Below, one piece after another: positions 63,280 to 64,000 of a DNA stretch of 64,000 nt (positions are counted from its first letter, which is position 1; every line of letters begins with the position of its first letter). The stretch comes from Tetmemena sp. SeJ-2015 (Eukaryota; Ciliophora; Spirotrichea; Sporadotrichida; Oxytrichidae). The stretch spans positions 1 to 64,000 of the forward strand of contig JAJKFJ010022447.1 in NCBI GenBank assembly GCA_027382625.1. Direction: 5' to 3'. The position numbers and the translations under genes are program-made. The notes below the pieces were generated by a model. It was given only the letters and a program-made list of their open reading frames with translations, searched no databases and had not been told where the DNA came from.

Positions 63280-64000
63280 TAATTTTCATAGATTTAGTCT
63301 TAGGCTTCAAAAGCTGGATAGTTTTGCTAAGAGTTTCTAAAATCCTGGCTCCTAAAGCTATATCGATTGCTTTATAGATTACTATCATGCAACTATGAAG
63401 ATCTTATCCTATCCCTAATCTTCTGCTGGTTTGATATAGCCTTTAGAGCAGCGTCACTGCCGAATATCTTCTCATCTAGATTTTTGGATCGAGAGTTAAA
63501 ATTTTCCAATGAGGTTAACTGATCTACCTCTTAGAGTTGCTTTGAAGAGTTGAAAGAAGTACTCAGATAGCTCTTACCTTGGCTCTTGAATTGAACCTAC
63601 CTGCTTTAATTATTGTCGCTCAAGTACTGGTTTGAATAGATTCTAGAAGCTAGAGAGTAGTCCTTGTTTTTACCTGATAGATCTACATCTTTTGATAATT
63701 TCGGGGACAGAGGTTTCTTTTGAGAGACTAGAACTATAGCCGACTAGTCAGGTGACACCTTTTCTTAAATTTACTTTTAAAATGAATATTTCTAGAAAGC
63801 GTTGACTGAAGAAGCCTTTTTAACCCATAGAAGTTTGGGAGTTGGCATATAAAGATTCACTGTTCTCGTATCTCCTTGATTACTTCTCAAATGGAACTTT
63901 GTGAATGTTCCTTCCATCTTTCTCCTCTGCTTTTGGATACCTATCCCTTGATTTAATTTCCAAGTTGAAACTGCTGCTGCCTGCTTCTTCTCTTGAATTA
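63280..64000 (-). CDS. hypothetical S/Q/K-rich protein, truncated by the window edge
   Basis: Unrecognised. Runs off the right end. From the edge: EIKSRDRYPKAEEKDGRNIHKVPFEKQSRRYENSES..., a frame change near 63790 (probably an IES), then VSQKKPLSPKLSKDVDLSG, YLSTSFNSSKQLQEVDQLTSLENFNSRSKNLDEKIFGSDAALKAISNQQKIRDRIRSS and QDFRNSQQNYPAFEAQDQIYENQ before an AT-rich region. No domain is visible. Convergence or operon context cannot be judged. Confidence 0.5.

Noticed and set aside
1..64000. Euplotes-type code or programmed +1 frameshifting
   Set aside because: TAA and TAG occur in-frame at conserved Gln sites and TGA terminates; there is no AAA-TAA/TAG shift pattern and no sign of TGA as Cys.
1..64000. 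Telomere repeats (CCCCAAAA), tRNA, rRNA, transposase or CRISPR-like arrays
   Set aside because: None seen on either strand by reading.

Overview
The window reads as germline (micronuclear-type) DNA of a spirotrich ciliate. Two things show this. First, TAA and TAG occur throughout conserved genes where glutamine is expected, and TGA is the only stop that fits. Second, the genes are broken by short, mostly AT-rich inserts bounded by small direct repeats. These inserts have no usable splice sites, and removing each one with one repeat copy restores the frame and a family-typical protein. That is the architecture of internal eliminated sequences (IESs) with pointers, separating macronuclear-destined segments (MDSs). 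About 60 IESs are resolved here (about 20-110 bp, pointers 2-10 bp). Ordinary GT-AG introns also occur. I found no telomere repeats, tRNA, rRNA, transposase or satellite. The species cannot be named from the sequence.

Three genes are scrambled as well as interrupted, each split into two blocks on opposite strands that share a 10-14 bp pointer in inverted orientation. CTU1 (tRNA wobble-uridine thiolase) has its N-terminal block on + at 1142-1916 and its C-terminal block on - at 24151-23873. A Tubby-family gene has its N-terminal block on - at 6040-3326 and its C-terminal block on + at 777-953. ARPC2 (Arp2/3 complex) has its N-terminal block on + at 21828-22736 and its C-terminal block on - at 18782-18162. 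The Tubby and CTU1 intervals interlock, and ARPC2 sits inside the CTU1 interval.

Layout. 0-7.6 kb: a 37-bp inverted repeat around a possible small element, Tubby, the CTU1 N block and two Q-rich unknowns. 7.6-11.4 kb: SAS-6, apparently with a long disordered N-terminal extension. 11.7-17 kb: a cyclic-nucleotide-binding-domain protein. 17-24.2 kb: a membrane protein, the ARPC2 blocks, two unknowns, an EF-hand protein and the CTU1 C block. 24.2-33.1 kb: a TTLL tubulin ligase, an AIG2/GGCT-like protein and two tandem dimerization-domain/kinase/EF-hand proteins with degenerate catalytic motifs. 33.4-42.6 kb: two unknowns, DRC4/GAS8 and a MORN protein with an N-terminal acylation motif. 43.3-47.3 kb: two membrane-anchored papain-like proteases on -. 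47.5-57.9 kb: a TMEM164-like protein, an N-terminally acylated Rab, a Kelch/coiled-coil protein and a large PPR protein with a prion-like tail. 58.3-64 kb: two more papain-like proteases on +, DJ-1 and a truncated unknown.

Many genes belong to cilia, basal bodies and cytoskeleton (Tubby, SAS-6, TTLL, DRC4, ARPC2, MORN, possibly the dimerization-domain kinases). Others are housekeeping or lysosomal. Several frames need a single-base correction in a homopolymer run, which suggests residual long-read assembly error rather than biology.
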